From NCBI RefSeq assembly GCF_003316695.1, contig NZ_PDKB01000012.1, forward strand, positions 24,810 to 88,809: DNA of 64,000 nucleotides, in the 5' to 3' direction. The position numbers and the translations under genes were made by a program. Positions within the stretch are counted from its first letter, which is position 1; the number at the start of each line of letters is the position of its first letter. The DNA is from Aliarcobacter vitoriensis (lineage in GTDB: Bacteria; Campylobacterota; Campylobacteria; Campylobacterales; Arcobacteraceae). This document shows, piece after piece, positions 1 to 11,200 of the stretch. The notes below the pieces were generated by a model. It was not told the origin of the DNA. It made no database searches and saw only the letters and a program-made list of their open reading frames with translations.

Positions 1-815
1 TCTTAAAAATAAATTTTCAAATCTCATATCTAAAAATATTTCTCAAAAAGAATGATATATCTAGCCTCATTTTTGATAATTCAATAGAAGATGAAGAATC
101 CTTTTTTTATACATATAAACTAAAAGTATCAAAAAACCTTGAATTAACTTTTGGACTAATTTTTAATGATAAAAGCATACTTAATAACGTAAAACAAAAT
201 AATACAAATATTAATATATCTCTTGAAATTTTATCTATTAATATTTATGCTAAATATTTGGAAAATACTATATCAGATATTTTAATTATTGATACATTAA
301 CAGGGTGCTACAATAGAACTTATCTAAATCATTACATAAGATCAATATTTAGCCTAGCATTAAGAGAAAGAAAAAAAATAGCATTTTTAAAAGTTGGAAT
401 AGACCATTTCAAAGCTGTTTTAGATGAATTTAACTATGAAATTGGTGATAAAGTAATAAAAAGATTATCAAAGGTATTAAAAGAAGGTGTAAGAGATTCT
501 GATTTAGTTGTAAGAGTATCTAATGATGCTTTTTTAGTACTTTTACAAAATATAAATGAAGAAGAAAATGCCTTACTTGTTGCAAATAAATTAATAGATT
601 CTTTTAAAAAAGAAAAAATAGTTGTAGATAGCTATACTCAGCAGGTTTTAATGAAAACTATTTGTATTGGAATTGCGCTTTATCCAAAAGATGGTGAAGA
701 TTTAGATACAATTATAAAGAAAGCAGATATTGCAATAAGAGAAGCAAAAAATAGTGGTAGAAGTAAAGCGTTTATATTTAGTGAAGAAGAAACATCAAAA
801 ATAGAGCTTTTTTAG
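1..815 (+). CDS. Degenerate GGDEF-domain protein, 5' end outside the window
   Basis: The reading frame is open from base 3 without a stop, so the gene begins left of the window; the TTG at 258 is only an internal codon. About 85 residues precede the GGDEF domain and look like the end of a sensor region. The domain keeps an opening motif (DTLTGCYNR) and the IDHF metal-site region, but the signature is SNDAF instead of GG(D/E)EF, so cyclase activity is unlikely. The product-binding I-site RxxD survives as RDSD, five residues before the signature, so it may act as a c-di-GMP receptor (inference). It ends in IELF, as does the next gene 8 bp downstream; the two look like a tandem duplicate. Confidence 0.8.
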   Translation, partial: LKINFQISYLKIFLKKNDISSLIFDNSIEDEESFFYTYKLKVSKNLELTFGLIFNDKSILNNVKQNNTNINISLEILSINIYAKYLENTISDILIIDTLTGCYNRTYLNHYIRSIFSLALRERKKIAFLKVGIDHFKAVLDEFNYEIGDKVIKRLSKVLKEGVRDSDLVVRVSNDAFLVLLQNINEEENALLVANKLIDSFKKEKIVVDSYTQQVLMKTICIGIALYPKDGEDLDTIIKKADIAIREAKNSGRSKAFIFSEEETSKIELF

Positions 816-823
816 GTAGATTT

Positions 824-1798
824 ATGAAAAATAGTATTTTATATTTGGTAAAGCAGTCAGCAAAAGATCAAAAAGCTTTTGAAGCAATAGAAAGTATTTT
901 TAAATTATATGAACAATTGCAATATTCTTCAAACATAAATCAATTAGCTATTGATATTTTTGATTGGTTAGAACGAGAATTTAATGTAAAAAATATAGTA
1001 TTTTCTTTATTTGATATAAATAACAATGATAAAACAAATATTTTATCAAGAGGAAAAGAGTTTTTTTTAGATGATGATTTATCACATTTTTTTATAGTAA
1101 ATACACATACGAATATGAATGCTACAATATCTTTTTGTGCATCTTCAATTGAGCATTCCAATTTTTTAGAAGAAAATTACAATACTATTGATTCTGCATT
1201 TTTTATTATATCTACTATAGTTCAAAACTCTATTTTAAAGAAAAATTTTATAGAATCAGCTTCTTTAGACTCAGTTACTAATGTTTTAACTAGACATTAT
1301 ATTATTGATAATTTATCATCTTATTTAAAATTATCAAATAATAAACAAGATAAAATTTATTTATTAATGATAGGAATTGATAGATTTAAATCTGTTATTG
1401 ATGAATTTGATTATGAAGTATCTGATAAAGTATTAGTTCAACTTGCAAGAGTTATACACTCAAATATAAATGAGTTTGATTTAGTTGGAAGATTAGAATC
1501 TGATACTTTTTTAGTTTCAATTTTAAGTAATGAAGATGAGCATCAAGCTTGTGAAATAGCAAAAAAGATAATCTCTGATTTCTCTGAAATTGAAGTTATT
1601 GTAGATGAAAAAAGTGGACAAACTTTGAAAAAAAGTGTAAGTATAGGTTTTGAAAGATTTGAACTTGATTCAAATAAATCAATAAACGATGCAATAAAAA
1701 ATGCAGATATTGCTTTATATGAAGCAAAAAACAAAGGTAGAGGACAATTTTTTAAATACTCTCAAATCTCTACAATTGAGAGTATTGAACTTTTTTGA
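824..1798 (+). CDS. Degenerate GGDEF-domain protein with GAF-like N-terminus
   Basis: 324 residues. Residues 1-145 resemble a small GAF-like sensor fold (low certainty) and contain no membrane segment, so the protein is probably cytoplasmic. The C-terminal half is GGDEF-like, with IDRF at the metal site, but the signature reads ESDTF and the I-site arginine is lost (NEFD), so neither synthesis nor I-site binding is expected. It starts 8 bp after the preceding paralogue and shares its terminal SIELF, which supports duplication and cotranscription. Its TGA is directly followed by the stop codon of the convergent cmoB gene, with no spacer. Confidence 0.8.
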   Translation: MKNSILYLVKQSAKDQKAFEAIESIFKLYEQLQYSSNINQLAIDIFDWLEREFNVKNIVFSLFDINNNDKTNILSRGKEFFLDDDLSHFFIVNTHTNMNATISFCASSIEHSNFLEENYNTIDSAFFIISTIVQNSILKKNFIESASLDSVTNVLTRHYIIDNLSSYLKLSNNKQDKIYLLMIGIDRFKSVIDEFDYEVSDKVLVQLARVIHSNINEFDLVGRLESDTFLVSILSNEDEHQACEIAKKIISDFSEIEVIVDEKSGQTLKKSVSIGFERFELDSNKSINDAIKNADIALYEAKNKGRGQFFKYSQISTIESIELF

Positions 1799-2713
1799 CT
1801 ATAAAATTTTTCTAGCTTTTACATATACTCTTTTAGGTGCAGGATAACCTTCAACTGTTTTACTATCATCATTTGGGTCTAAAAAATCTTCTAAGCTTTC
1901 ATCAAAAGACCAAATTGTTTTTCTTTGTTCTTGAGAAGTTGTAATTGTTGTAGCTAGTATTTCTATATTTCCAAATCCAGCTCGTTCTAGCCAATTTTTA
2001 AGTGCAGGAATTGTAGGAATAAAATAAATATTTGGTATTTTAGAATATCTTTTATTTGGTGTTAAACAAAGTTCTTCTTTTCCATCTATCATAAAAGTAT
2101 CAATTATTATTTCACCTTTACTATTCAAGCCTCGTGCTAATGATTTTAAAGTTCCAACAGGATCAGCTCTATGATATAAAACTCCAAGCATAAAAATAAA
2201 ATCAAATTTATGATTATAATATTCCAAATGCTCAACTCCAAGCATCTCATAAACAATAGGTGATTTTACAAAATGATTTATAAATTCAAATTGATGTAAA
2301 GTAAGTGGACTTGGATCAAATCCAACTAATCTTTTGGGACCATCTTCTAGCATTCTAAACATATAATATCCGTTGTTACAGCCAATATCTGCAACAATCT
2401 TATCTTTTAAATTAAAATATGGACGTATTAGATTATATTTTATATTACTTTGCCATTCACTATCAATTTCTAAATCAAAGATTTTAAAAGGGCCTTTTCT
2501 CCAAGGAATAAGTTTTTGAGCGGTTTTTAAAATAATTTCATACTCTTCTTGGCTTAAATCTGTTCTATTTCCTATGCTAAACCAATCACCATAATCTATT
2601 TTTAGATTTAATTTTTCTATTTTACACGATTCTTGTAATTGTAGAAACCAAGGTTCAACATTCTTCCAATTTCTACAATCGTCTTTTTTCTTTTTAAGTT
2701 TTTCTAAATTCAT
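1799..2713 (-). CDS. cmoB: tRNA U34 carboxymethyltransferase CmoB
   Basis: 304 residues, slightly shorter than the E. coli protein of about 323. CmoB transfers a carboxymethyl group from carboxy-SAM to 5-hydroxyuridine at tRNA position 34, producing cmo5U, which widens wobble decoding. The N-terminal segment with W-FSIGNRTDLS is typical of the family. The SAM-binding glycine motif VADIGCNNGYYMFRM is near residue 110, and GVLYHRADP lies in the methyltransferase core. CmoA, which makes carboxy-SAM, is not in the window. The gene sits 30 bp downstream of the diguanylate cyclase gene on the same strand and may be read from it. Confidence 0.93.
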   Translation of the reverse strand: MNLEKLKKKKDDCRNWKNVEPWFLQLQESCKIEKLNLKIDYGDWFSIGNRTDLSQEEYEIILKTAQKLIPWRKGPFKIFDLEIDSEWQSNIKYNLIRPYFNLKDKIVADIGCNNGYYMFRMLEDGPKRLVGFDPSPLTLHQFEFINHFVKSPIVYEMLGVEHLEYYNHKFDFIFMLGVLYHRADPVGTLKSLARGLNSKGEIIIDTFMIDGKEELCLTPNKRYSKIPNIYFIPTIPALKNWLERAGFGNIEILATTITTSQEQRKTIWSFDESLEDFLDPNDDSKTVEGYPAPKRVYVKARKIL

Positions 2714-2743
2714 AAGTGCAATTATAAGTAGTTTAGCTTAAAT

Positions 2744-4498
2744 TTATTCAAAAATTTCAACTCTATCTCTTCCACTTTCTTTTGCTACATATAGTGCTTT
2801 ATCTGCATTTGAAATTATCTCGTTATAAGTTAAAATTCCTTGCTTATATGAAGAACAACCTATACTCATAGTTACAATATTTGGATAAGTTCTAAATGAA
2901 TACTCTTTTATAACTTTATTAAGTTTTAATGCAAGTTCTTTAGCACCACTTAAAGGTGTTTCTGGACAAATAATTAAAAACTCTTCTCCACCCCATCTTC
3001 CAAGTATATCAACATTTCTTATATTGTTTTTTAAAATTTCTGCACTCTCTTTTAAGACATCATCACCTACTTGATGCCCAAAATTATCATTTATATTTTT
3101 AAAAAAATCTATATCCATAATAATTACAGAAAATATAGTGTTATATCTTAAAAATCTATCCATATTTTCTTGTAAAACTTTGTCTAGCTTAACTCGATTA
3201 TACAATCCAGTCAATTTATCTGTAATTGATAGTTTGAAAAGTTCTTCATTTTTCAAAGATAATTCTCTTGTTCTATCCTCAACTTTTTGTTCCAATGAGT
3301 CTTGATACTCATAAATAGATTTTGCCATACATAAAAAAGAGTTTGACAAAATAGAAACCTCTACAATAGAACTATCTACTTTAGAAATAGAATCATATTT
3401 TCTATTTTTAATTTTTATACTCTCTTTTACCAATTGGATGATTGGTTTAACAATCATTTTTGAAAAATATAATATCACTGGTATAATCAATAATCCAATT
3501 ATTACCAAAGTCATCATAAGTTTTAGAGTTTGAATATGATATGGTTGAATAATCTTTTTATAATCAGCAAATAAAATAATATATTCATCTTGACTACTAT
3601 TTTTTATAGGTGCAATTTGTACAATATAACTTTTATTTTTTATCTCAACTATTTTTATCTCTTTAAAATATAAAATATTTTCATAAGATTTAAAAAATTC
3701 TTCAAGTAAACTATCATCTTTTGTGATAGAAGATATAGATTGTTTATCACTATTTCTAAATAAAAACAAATCCATACTATCTTGATCAATATTATCTATA
3801 AATATATTTTTAAAGTCTTCCATTAAAAAATCAATAGAAACAACATTTTTAGTATCATCTAATTCTCTTGAGTATGTCATACCATAAGTGTCTATATGTG
3901 AGTACTTGTAAGGAGGTGTTTTTATAGACTTTCCTCTATTTTCTAAGGCTAGTTTATACCAAGGTCGTTTTGTAGGATTATAACTATTATCTAATTCAAC
4001 CTTTTTTGATGTTTCATTTAAATTTTCATCATATAAAAGAAGTTCTCTTTTTGCTATATTTTCACCATCAATTTTTATAAGCAACCATTTATCTGTTTCT
4101 TTTGCATTATAAAGTTTTCTTAAATTTTCATCTATATCAAGACTTATGATTTCATAAAAGCTTCCATCTTCATATCCAGTATATACTGCATAAAAGTTTT
4201 TTTGTAATTTTAAAATCTCTATATAAGCTTTAAAGTTTTCATCTTGTTCATTTTTATATTTTTTATTTATAAGACTTAACATTTCAATTGTGCTGAAATT
4301 TATATGCTCTACACTTTTTATTGAAGATTCAACATTATAAGATAGGCTATTAAGCTTTGTATTTATACTTTTTTTTGCTAGTTGATTATCTATATAGAGT
4401 AGTTGTATTCCAAAAATAACTATTATTAAAAATATTACAAATCCAAAAAGAGATAGAACTGTTGTTTTTAGAGATTTTTCCCTATTAAAAAAATTCAT
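2744..4498 (-). CDS. Membrane diguanylate cyclase with Cache sensor, HAMP and GGDEF domains
   Basis: 584 residues. An N-terminal membrane helix (about residues 13-35) and a second near residues 325-350 bracket a periplasmic dCache-type sensor containing the RPWYKLA motif. HAMP and a coiled coil (SLEQKVEDRTREL) connect to a C-terminal GGDEF domain. The signature is intact (RWGGEEF), LTGLYNR and MDIDFFKNIND are present, and RNVD five residues upstream forms a product-inhibition I-site. It is expected to make c-di-GMP in response to an extracellular signal. It is the only catalytically intact GGDEF protein here and lies next to a regulator and a giant adhesin, a natural c-di-GMP target (inference). 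Confidence 0.92.
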   Translation of the reverse strand: MNFFNREKSLKTTVLSLFGFVIFLIIVIFGIQLLYIDNQLAKKSINTKLNSLSYNVESSIKSVEHINFSTIEMLSLINKKYKNEQDENFKAYIEILKLQKNFYAVYTGYEDGSFYEIISLDIDENLRKLYNAKETDKWLLIKIDGENIAKRELLLYDENLNETSKKVELDNSYNPTKRPWYKLALENRGKSIKTPPYKYSHIDTYGMTYSRELDDTKNVVSIDFLMEDFKNIFIDNIDQDSMDLFLFRNSDKQSISSITKDDSLLEEFFKSYENILYFKEIKIVEIKNKSYIVQIAPIKNSSQDEYIILFADYKKIIQPYHIQTLKLMMTLVIIGLLIIPVILYFSKMIVKPIIQLVKESIKIKNRKYDSISKVDSSIVEVSILSNSFLCMAKSIYEYQDSLEQKVEDRTRELSLKNEELFKLSITDKLTGLYNRVKLDKVLQENMDRFLRYNTIFSVIIMDIDFFKNINDNFGHQVGDDVLKESAEILKNNIRNVDILGRWGGEEFLIICPETPLSGAKELALKLNKVIKEYSFRTYPNIVTMSIGCSSYKQGILTYNEIISNADKALYVAKESGRDRVEIFE

Positions 4499-4614
4499 AT
4501 AGTTATCCTTGACTAATTAACTTAAAAGCAGTTAATATAGCTAAACTAACAGAATTATTTAATTAAATATGCTAAAGATTTATTTAAATTTATAAAAATC
4601 TTAAAATTCGTTTC

Positions 4615-5208
4615 TTATATAAACAGTTTTGTAAATGATATCCTATCATGTACATCTAATTTATTGTAAATATTTTTAATATGTTTTTTAACTGTATTAA
4701 TAGAGATACTTAATTCATCTCCTATTTCTTGGTTTTTATACCCTACTTTTAAAAATTCAGCTACTTTTTTTTCAGATATTGTAAGCTTATTTAATACATT
4801 ATCATCAATTTTTGAATATTTAATTTGTGCAATATCTCTTATCAAACTTTGAGTTATGTTTGGTAAAACCCAAATATAATTATTTTCTACAGATTCTATA
4901 GCAGATTTAAAAAATGATGAACTCATCAAAGAATTTCCATATCCATCTATACCTAAATCAAAATACCTTTTAGCATTTAATATATTTGGTTCTCTTTCTA
5001 AAATAATAATTTTATTATTGTTAGATTTTAATTTTTTAATTTTTTGTATTTTATTACTGATTTTTATGCAACTACTTAAAACTACAATTGAATTTTCTAT
5101 ATATAAAAGTTCTTCTTCACTATTTAAAATAGAAAATTCATAATCTTCTAAGAGTTTTTCCCATCTTGTAATAAGTGCAATATCACTACTAAAAAGTTTG
5201 ATTTTCAT
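4615..5208 (-). CDS. CsgD-like LuxR-family transcriptional regulator with degenerate receiver
   Basis: 197 residues. The C-terminal 65 residues form a LuxR-type helix-turn-helix (TISEKKVAEFLKVGYKNQEI, then SISINTVKKHIKNIYNKL). The N-terminal 120 residues have receiver-like periodicity, but the usual phosphoacceptor Asp position falls in SIVVLSSCIK with no Asp, and the conserved Lys region reads YGNSLMSSS. It is therefore probably not controlled by phosphorylation. An atypical receiver plus LuxR HTH is the layout of CsgD, the biofilm matrix regulator. It lies 86 bp downstream of the adhesin gene on the same strand, so it probably controls that gene (inference). Confidence 0.8.
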   Translation of the reverse strand: MKIKLFSSDIALITRWEKLLEDYEFSILNSEEELLYIENSIVVLSSCIKISNKIQKIKKLKSNNNKIIILEREPNILNAKRYFDLGIDGYGNSLMSSSFFKSAIESVENNYIWVLPNITQSLIRDIAQIKYSKIDDNVLNKLTISEKKVAEFLKVGYKNQEIGDELSISINTVKKHIKNIYNKLDVHDRISFTKLFI

Positions 5209-5275
5209 ACTATTTCCAACTATATCCTATATTTATAACTTAAAATATTATCTAAAAAATAATTAAAAAAGACAT

Positions 5276-5296
5276 AAAAAGGGTTAATCCCTTTTT
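5276..5296 (-). terminator. Terminator-like hairpin at the adhesin 3' end
   Basis: AAAAAGGG / CCCTTTTT arms around a 5-base TTAAT loop. The hairpin overlaps the stop codon of the adhesin gene (5295-5297). Confidence 0.7.
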
Positions 5297-8200
5297 ATAA
5301 AATTATTTGTTCTTGAATACTCTGTTCTACTTTTACTTTAACATCAGAATTCCCACTATTTGAGTAAATGTCAAATGTTTTACTATCTATAGTTTCAGTT
5401 CCATTTTTTGACCAAGTTTTATTAGCTTCATCTTTAAAACTAACAATATCAGATCCATCACCTTTTATAGTTAATTCACCTTTATCATTTGTCATTTTTA
5501 ATATATCATCTAATTTTAAATTTTCAAGTTTATTTTCACCAGTGATACTTAAATCAATAGTATTAATACCTTTTAATGAATCTGTACTAAGATTAGAAAA
5601 ATCAAGATTTACTTTTTCTTCCAAAGATAAAATTCCACCAACATCTTTTAAGTCAGCTTTAAAAGTTTTTTCGGCTGTCATATCAGATAAAATATCAGTT
5701 TCAAAAGACTTTCCATCTTTATCTATCTCTTGAGTCCAAGCTTTTACACTTACACTATCAACAGTTTTATCATTCATAAACTCAATTTTATTTATCTCAT
5801 CATATTTGATACCTGATATAGTCCATTTACTAGAACTATCATCCCAAACAGCAGATGATGTTAAAACATCATTTCCAATCTTGAACATAGCTCCAGCACT
5901 AAGTCCACTTAGCTCCAAACTCATAGTTTCACTACCATCTACATCTTTCATATTTGCATTTAGTTTCAAATCAACCCACTCAAATGCTTTTCCAAATGTA
6001 AGTGTTGGATCAATAGTTACACCATCTGCGACTGGTATTATTTTTCCAGTTATATCTACTACTATTTTTTCTGTTGTAGTTAAATTTTGCTCTTTTAAAG
6101 TAAATTGTGCTTTAAAATCAAAATCTCCAGCCCAATTTTCTGGTGCATTTATATAAATTTCTGGCATTGCTCCACTATTTCCTACTACTGGAATTAACCA
6201 TTTATTTCTATGAGTTGATGTATCTCCACTAACATTTGGAGTTAGATCAAAAGTTCCATTACCAGATTTTCCAATATTTGTAGCCATTACCAAAGTTCCG
6301 CTATCATTTTTATACCAAACTGTAAATCCATTTGGTACTTCATCTAATATAATACTCCCAAATTTTTCAGATTGATCTACAAAAGCTTCTGATTTTATTT
6401 CAAGTTTTACTGGATTACCTAAATTTATTCCATCTATCTTTTTATCTTCAATACCAGTTGCAATTACAGTTGTAGAATTTAACACCATATCTATTACTGG
6501 ATTTACATTTATAGTTGTTTCACCTTTTGAGTTTAAAGTTATAGAACTTCCCTCTTTATTTTGTACACTTACTTCAAATTTTACATTTCCATCTCTATTT
6601 GTTGCAGGAATATATTCAAGTCCATTAATTAGCAATTTACCTTCACTATCTAATTCAAAGTTTCCATTATCTTTAGTAATAGTATATGTAGTTGTAACTT
6701 TATCTCCAACTATCGATGGAGTTCCTTTTACAACTCCTGTTCCTGTTAACTCTCCACCAACGGTTCCACTTGTTTGTGATTTATCGTTCCAATTTTCTGT
6801 TACAGTTATAGTTATAGTATTACCTAGTATTGTTTTTGTAGCATCACTTGGATTGGATAGATTTATACTAACATTAGTCTTTCCATCTTCATCTATATCA
6901 CTAGCAGTTATAGAAATTGTCATCTTATCTGTAACAGGAATAATATCTCTATTTTCTATCTTAGACTCAGGACTCTGATATGAAGTTCCATCTTTTGTAG
7001 TTGAGATAGTTCCTGTAATGCTAAAACTCTCTTTCAAATCACCCACTTGTTGAGAGTTTTTATCTTTTGGCAAAATAATTTGAACTTTATTTAATTCAGT
7101 TTGAATATCACCAGAAGTTCCATTTGGTCCACCAGAAACTACATAATAAGTTTTTTCACCTTCTACATAACTATAAACACTTCTACCATCTAAACCTTTT
7201 ACTTCTGAACCAGCTGGAATATCTGTAAATGTTACTGCCCAAGAATAATCTTGTGTAATATTAGTGTTTGTAGCATCTGTAACAGTAAATAAATCACCAA
7301 CTTTTAAATTTTCCATATCTTCACTAATAGCAGTTTCTTTTGGAGTTAAAGTAAAGTCTGGTAAAACATCAGTTCCATTTCCATCTTTATAGGCTCTTGA
7401 GTCATTTAAAGTAATATTTACAAAAGCATTTTCTTCACTAGCTGTTCCATCTTTTGTAAATGTTTTGATAGTTACAGTTCTATTATTAAAATCAGCACCA
7501 TTGTGAACTATAAATTTAATATCTGAAAATGCACCATTATCATCAATTTTTGTAGAATCATCTCCACTTGGAGTTATAATCCAAACTCCAGAACCATTTT
7601 TATAACCTTCAAATTTAGCACCAACAACTTCAACACCTTTTGGAACACCAGTTATTTCAATTCTCTGAACTATTTCGCTGTTATCTTTATCATCACTTGT
7701 TGTGTTTACGTTTACTGTAAATTCTGCACCATTGTCAGAAACTGTGATTGTTTTATTTTCATTACTTACACTAACTTTATCAGAAGTTGTAGTAGTCGTA
7801 CTATTTACACCTATAGTTGGCTTATCTGTAACTGGATTAATAGTTAAAGTATGTATGTTTTCATTTGTTACTTCTTTTGTGATTTCATCTAAAGTATTAT
7901 TTGTTTTATCTTTTATCACATACTTATAAATACCTATATTTACATCTCCACTAAAGTGTTCACTTACTTTTACATATACTTTGCCTAAATTTTCTTTTGC
8001 GATAGTGTTGTTTGAACTATCTATTTTAGTATAAGTTGTACCATCTACAATATAAAGCTCATAACCGCTAGTTGGAACTGTAAAAGTAACACTATCTATA
8101 TATTCATCGTTATCACCATCATTGTCTATAACTCCTAAATCTAGTTTATAGAAGCTTTTACCAGTATGAGAGTCTATTCCAGCTATATAGTTGTCTCCAA

Positions 8201-11200
8201 TATCTTCTGTTGCTGTTGATTGAGTTTGTAATTTTCCATCTACTTCTTGTTTTACAAAAATATTTATTTTATCAGTATGCCAAGTTTTACTATCATTTTC
8301 TCCTGCTTTTTCAGTAGTTACATAAGTCAAATCAAAACTCGTATTTCCACTAAAATTATGAGGGAATTTAATATTTACTTTATCATTTTGTATATCACTA
8401 ACTTTTACAACATATTCGCCATCATCTATTTTGTATGGATTACCATTTTCATCCAATACAACTCCTGAACCATCTGCAAACTTGATTCTTACTGTTAATT
8501 CTTCACTATTATCAGAAGAAGCAAGTTTTGTTGAATCTGTATAAATAGATTTTAAATTAAGTGGAGTATCTTCTGTTGCATTTGTTGTAAGTGTATATTC
8601 GTTTGTTTTACCACCTACTAATGTACCAGCTATATCTGTTCCAATTGGTGCATCTGCAACATTTTTTACAATAACATCTATATCTTTTGTACCACTCCAT
8701 TCACTTGTTTTTGTTTCTGTGCTATTATCATTATAAGTTACTGTATCAACAAACTGTACAGATACTTTTAGTTTATAATCACTATCATCATTAAATGGTG
8801 GAATAAATACTAATGATTTAGCATTATCAAATTCATTTATTATTATTGTACCAGCTGGAGATTGAGTAACAACTGCACCATCATAATATATAACTGCTCC
8901 TGTAGGAATATTTTCTATTTTTACATTTGCTTTTTCACTTCCATCTGTATCAGTTGAAGAAACTTTAATATTTAAAGGTATTCCATTTTGTGGTTGGTCT
9001 ATACTACTATTTGGAGTAGCACTATTTCCATTGCTTCTTCCTGCATCTTCATATCCTATAGCTTGTGCTACTTGGAAAGTATTTAAATCAGCAGTTGTTT
9101 CCGTTGCAACTGGTTCTACATCTAAGTTTAGATAAACTATTTGAGTTTTTACAGCCCCTGCTATATCTGTACTATCTACACCTTTATCATATACACTAAG
9201 TGTAATTGTAGCTTTTACTCCTCCACCAAAATGCTCTGGGAATTTCATAGTAAATTCTGGGTCTAATAGTTTATTTTGGGCATCTTTAAATGTAAGTGTA
9301 GCTTTTCCATCTTTGTCTGTAACTGCTTCTGTATCTCCTATTTTTACAATAGTTCCCTCTGGAATTCCACTTATAGTATATGTTCGTTTTTCACTTCCAT
9401 CTAAATCAGGAGTAGCTCCAATACCACCACTTGTATTTGAAAGAATAGATTTTAGGTTTATCTCTCCTGAACCCTCTTTTATTTTATCTGTAAATGTGAA
9501 AGTATCATTTTCTCTAGTTGTTTGTGAAATTGTTCCACCAGTTGCTGTATCAAAGATTAAATTAATATCATCTGTTACTGGATTTATTTTTACAATCATA
9601 TCTGCTGTTGTTTCTTTTTCTACTTGATTTCCATAAGTTGTTTTATCTAATGGTATTCCACTATCATCAACTTCATAAGATGTTACTTTTATAGTGATTT
9701 TTATATCTGTATCATTATCTTCTGCATGTTGGATTTTTAAACTTTCATACTCTGATTTTGTAAGATATAAAACATTACCGCCTTTAGCAGGTAAAGTTCC
9801 ACTATGATGATAAGTTGTATCTATATTTTCTTGTCCAGATGTTTTTACTATCACAACTTTTATCTCTTGATTTGCAGTTGTGATATTTGCAACTTCACTA
9901 CTACCATTAAATATTTTTGCACCAGTTAATTTATCCCCATTTGTAAATGTAAGAGTAATTTCTCCATTTCTTTCAGGATTATCTCCTTTTCCACTATCTA
10001 AATCCGTTTGATCTTTTGATAAAGCTGGAACTTTTAATCCTAAATCTACTTTATGAGAACCCTCATTATTATTTTCATTGTCCTCTTTTGTAGTTACTAA
10101 AAATGTATTACCACTCATAGTTCCTTTTGTTGTATCAAATGTAATTGTTGGAGCATCAGCTACTGGTTTAACTTTGATTTCTACTTTTGCACCGGCTGTA
10201 TCTCCATCAAAATCGCTAACTTTATAACTAAAGCTTGGGTTTTTCGTATAATCATAGTTACTATAATCAATCGATGGAGTAAATAATACTGTTCCATCTC
10301 CTTCAGTTGTAAGTTCTCCTACTTTTTTATTTAAATTATTTGGGTCAAAAATATCTACATTAGTTACTATATCTCCACTAGTAGTTTTTCCTAATTTATA
10401 ATATACTAGTTCACCACCATTTATTGTTCCATTTGCTATTTCAATATAACCACCAGCAAATGACTCAGGAGAAATCACTATTTTTACACTTTCATCTTCA
10501 TTTACTTCTTCTGTCCAACCAGATGTTTTTGGCAAAGAATCATTTACAGTTACTTTAAACTTCACAACATCACTTGTTGAACCTTGGTCTGTGATCTTAA
10601 ATCCAAATTCAAAAGTTATATTATCATCATTTATAGAATCTGTTGAAGCTCCTGCAACTGGATGGTCAATATTTTTGTATTGAGTGTATGTGTAGTTATC
10701 TTTTGTTATTTTATTAGGATTAGCTCCTGTTTGTAATGAACTATCTTTGTTTAAAGTTATCTCAAATACTTTATTTGCTTGTGCTACTTCATTATTTCCT
10801 ACATATGAACCAACATATCCGATAATTTTATTTCCAATAGTTTGATAATGTATAACTTGTCCACCTGATTGAAGAGATGTACCTCTACTATCTTCATAAT
10901 TAAATGCTACTCCACTATCTTTATCACCTTTATAAACTGTTGGATTACCATCAAATATTAAAGAGTAATTATTATCTGTATTTGGTTTAATAATATTTAG
11001 ATATTGTCCTTGATAAGTGTTTGTACCATCACTTGCATTTCCATCTTCGTTACTAATTTTTGAATTATGATTTGTAACATCAAATCTATCTTCATCAACT
11101 ATTGCATTTTCAGGGTCAATATATGCACCATCTTTATATATAGTTACACCATCTTTTATAGTTCCTGTTGTTGATTTATAGTTACCATCTTTATCACCCA

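Noticed and set aside
258..815. Complete 185-residue GGDEF protein starting at TTG 258
   Set aside because: The same frame is open to the left edge of the window with protein-like sequence, so the gene is partial, not short.
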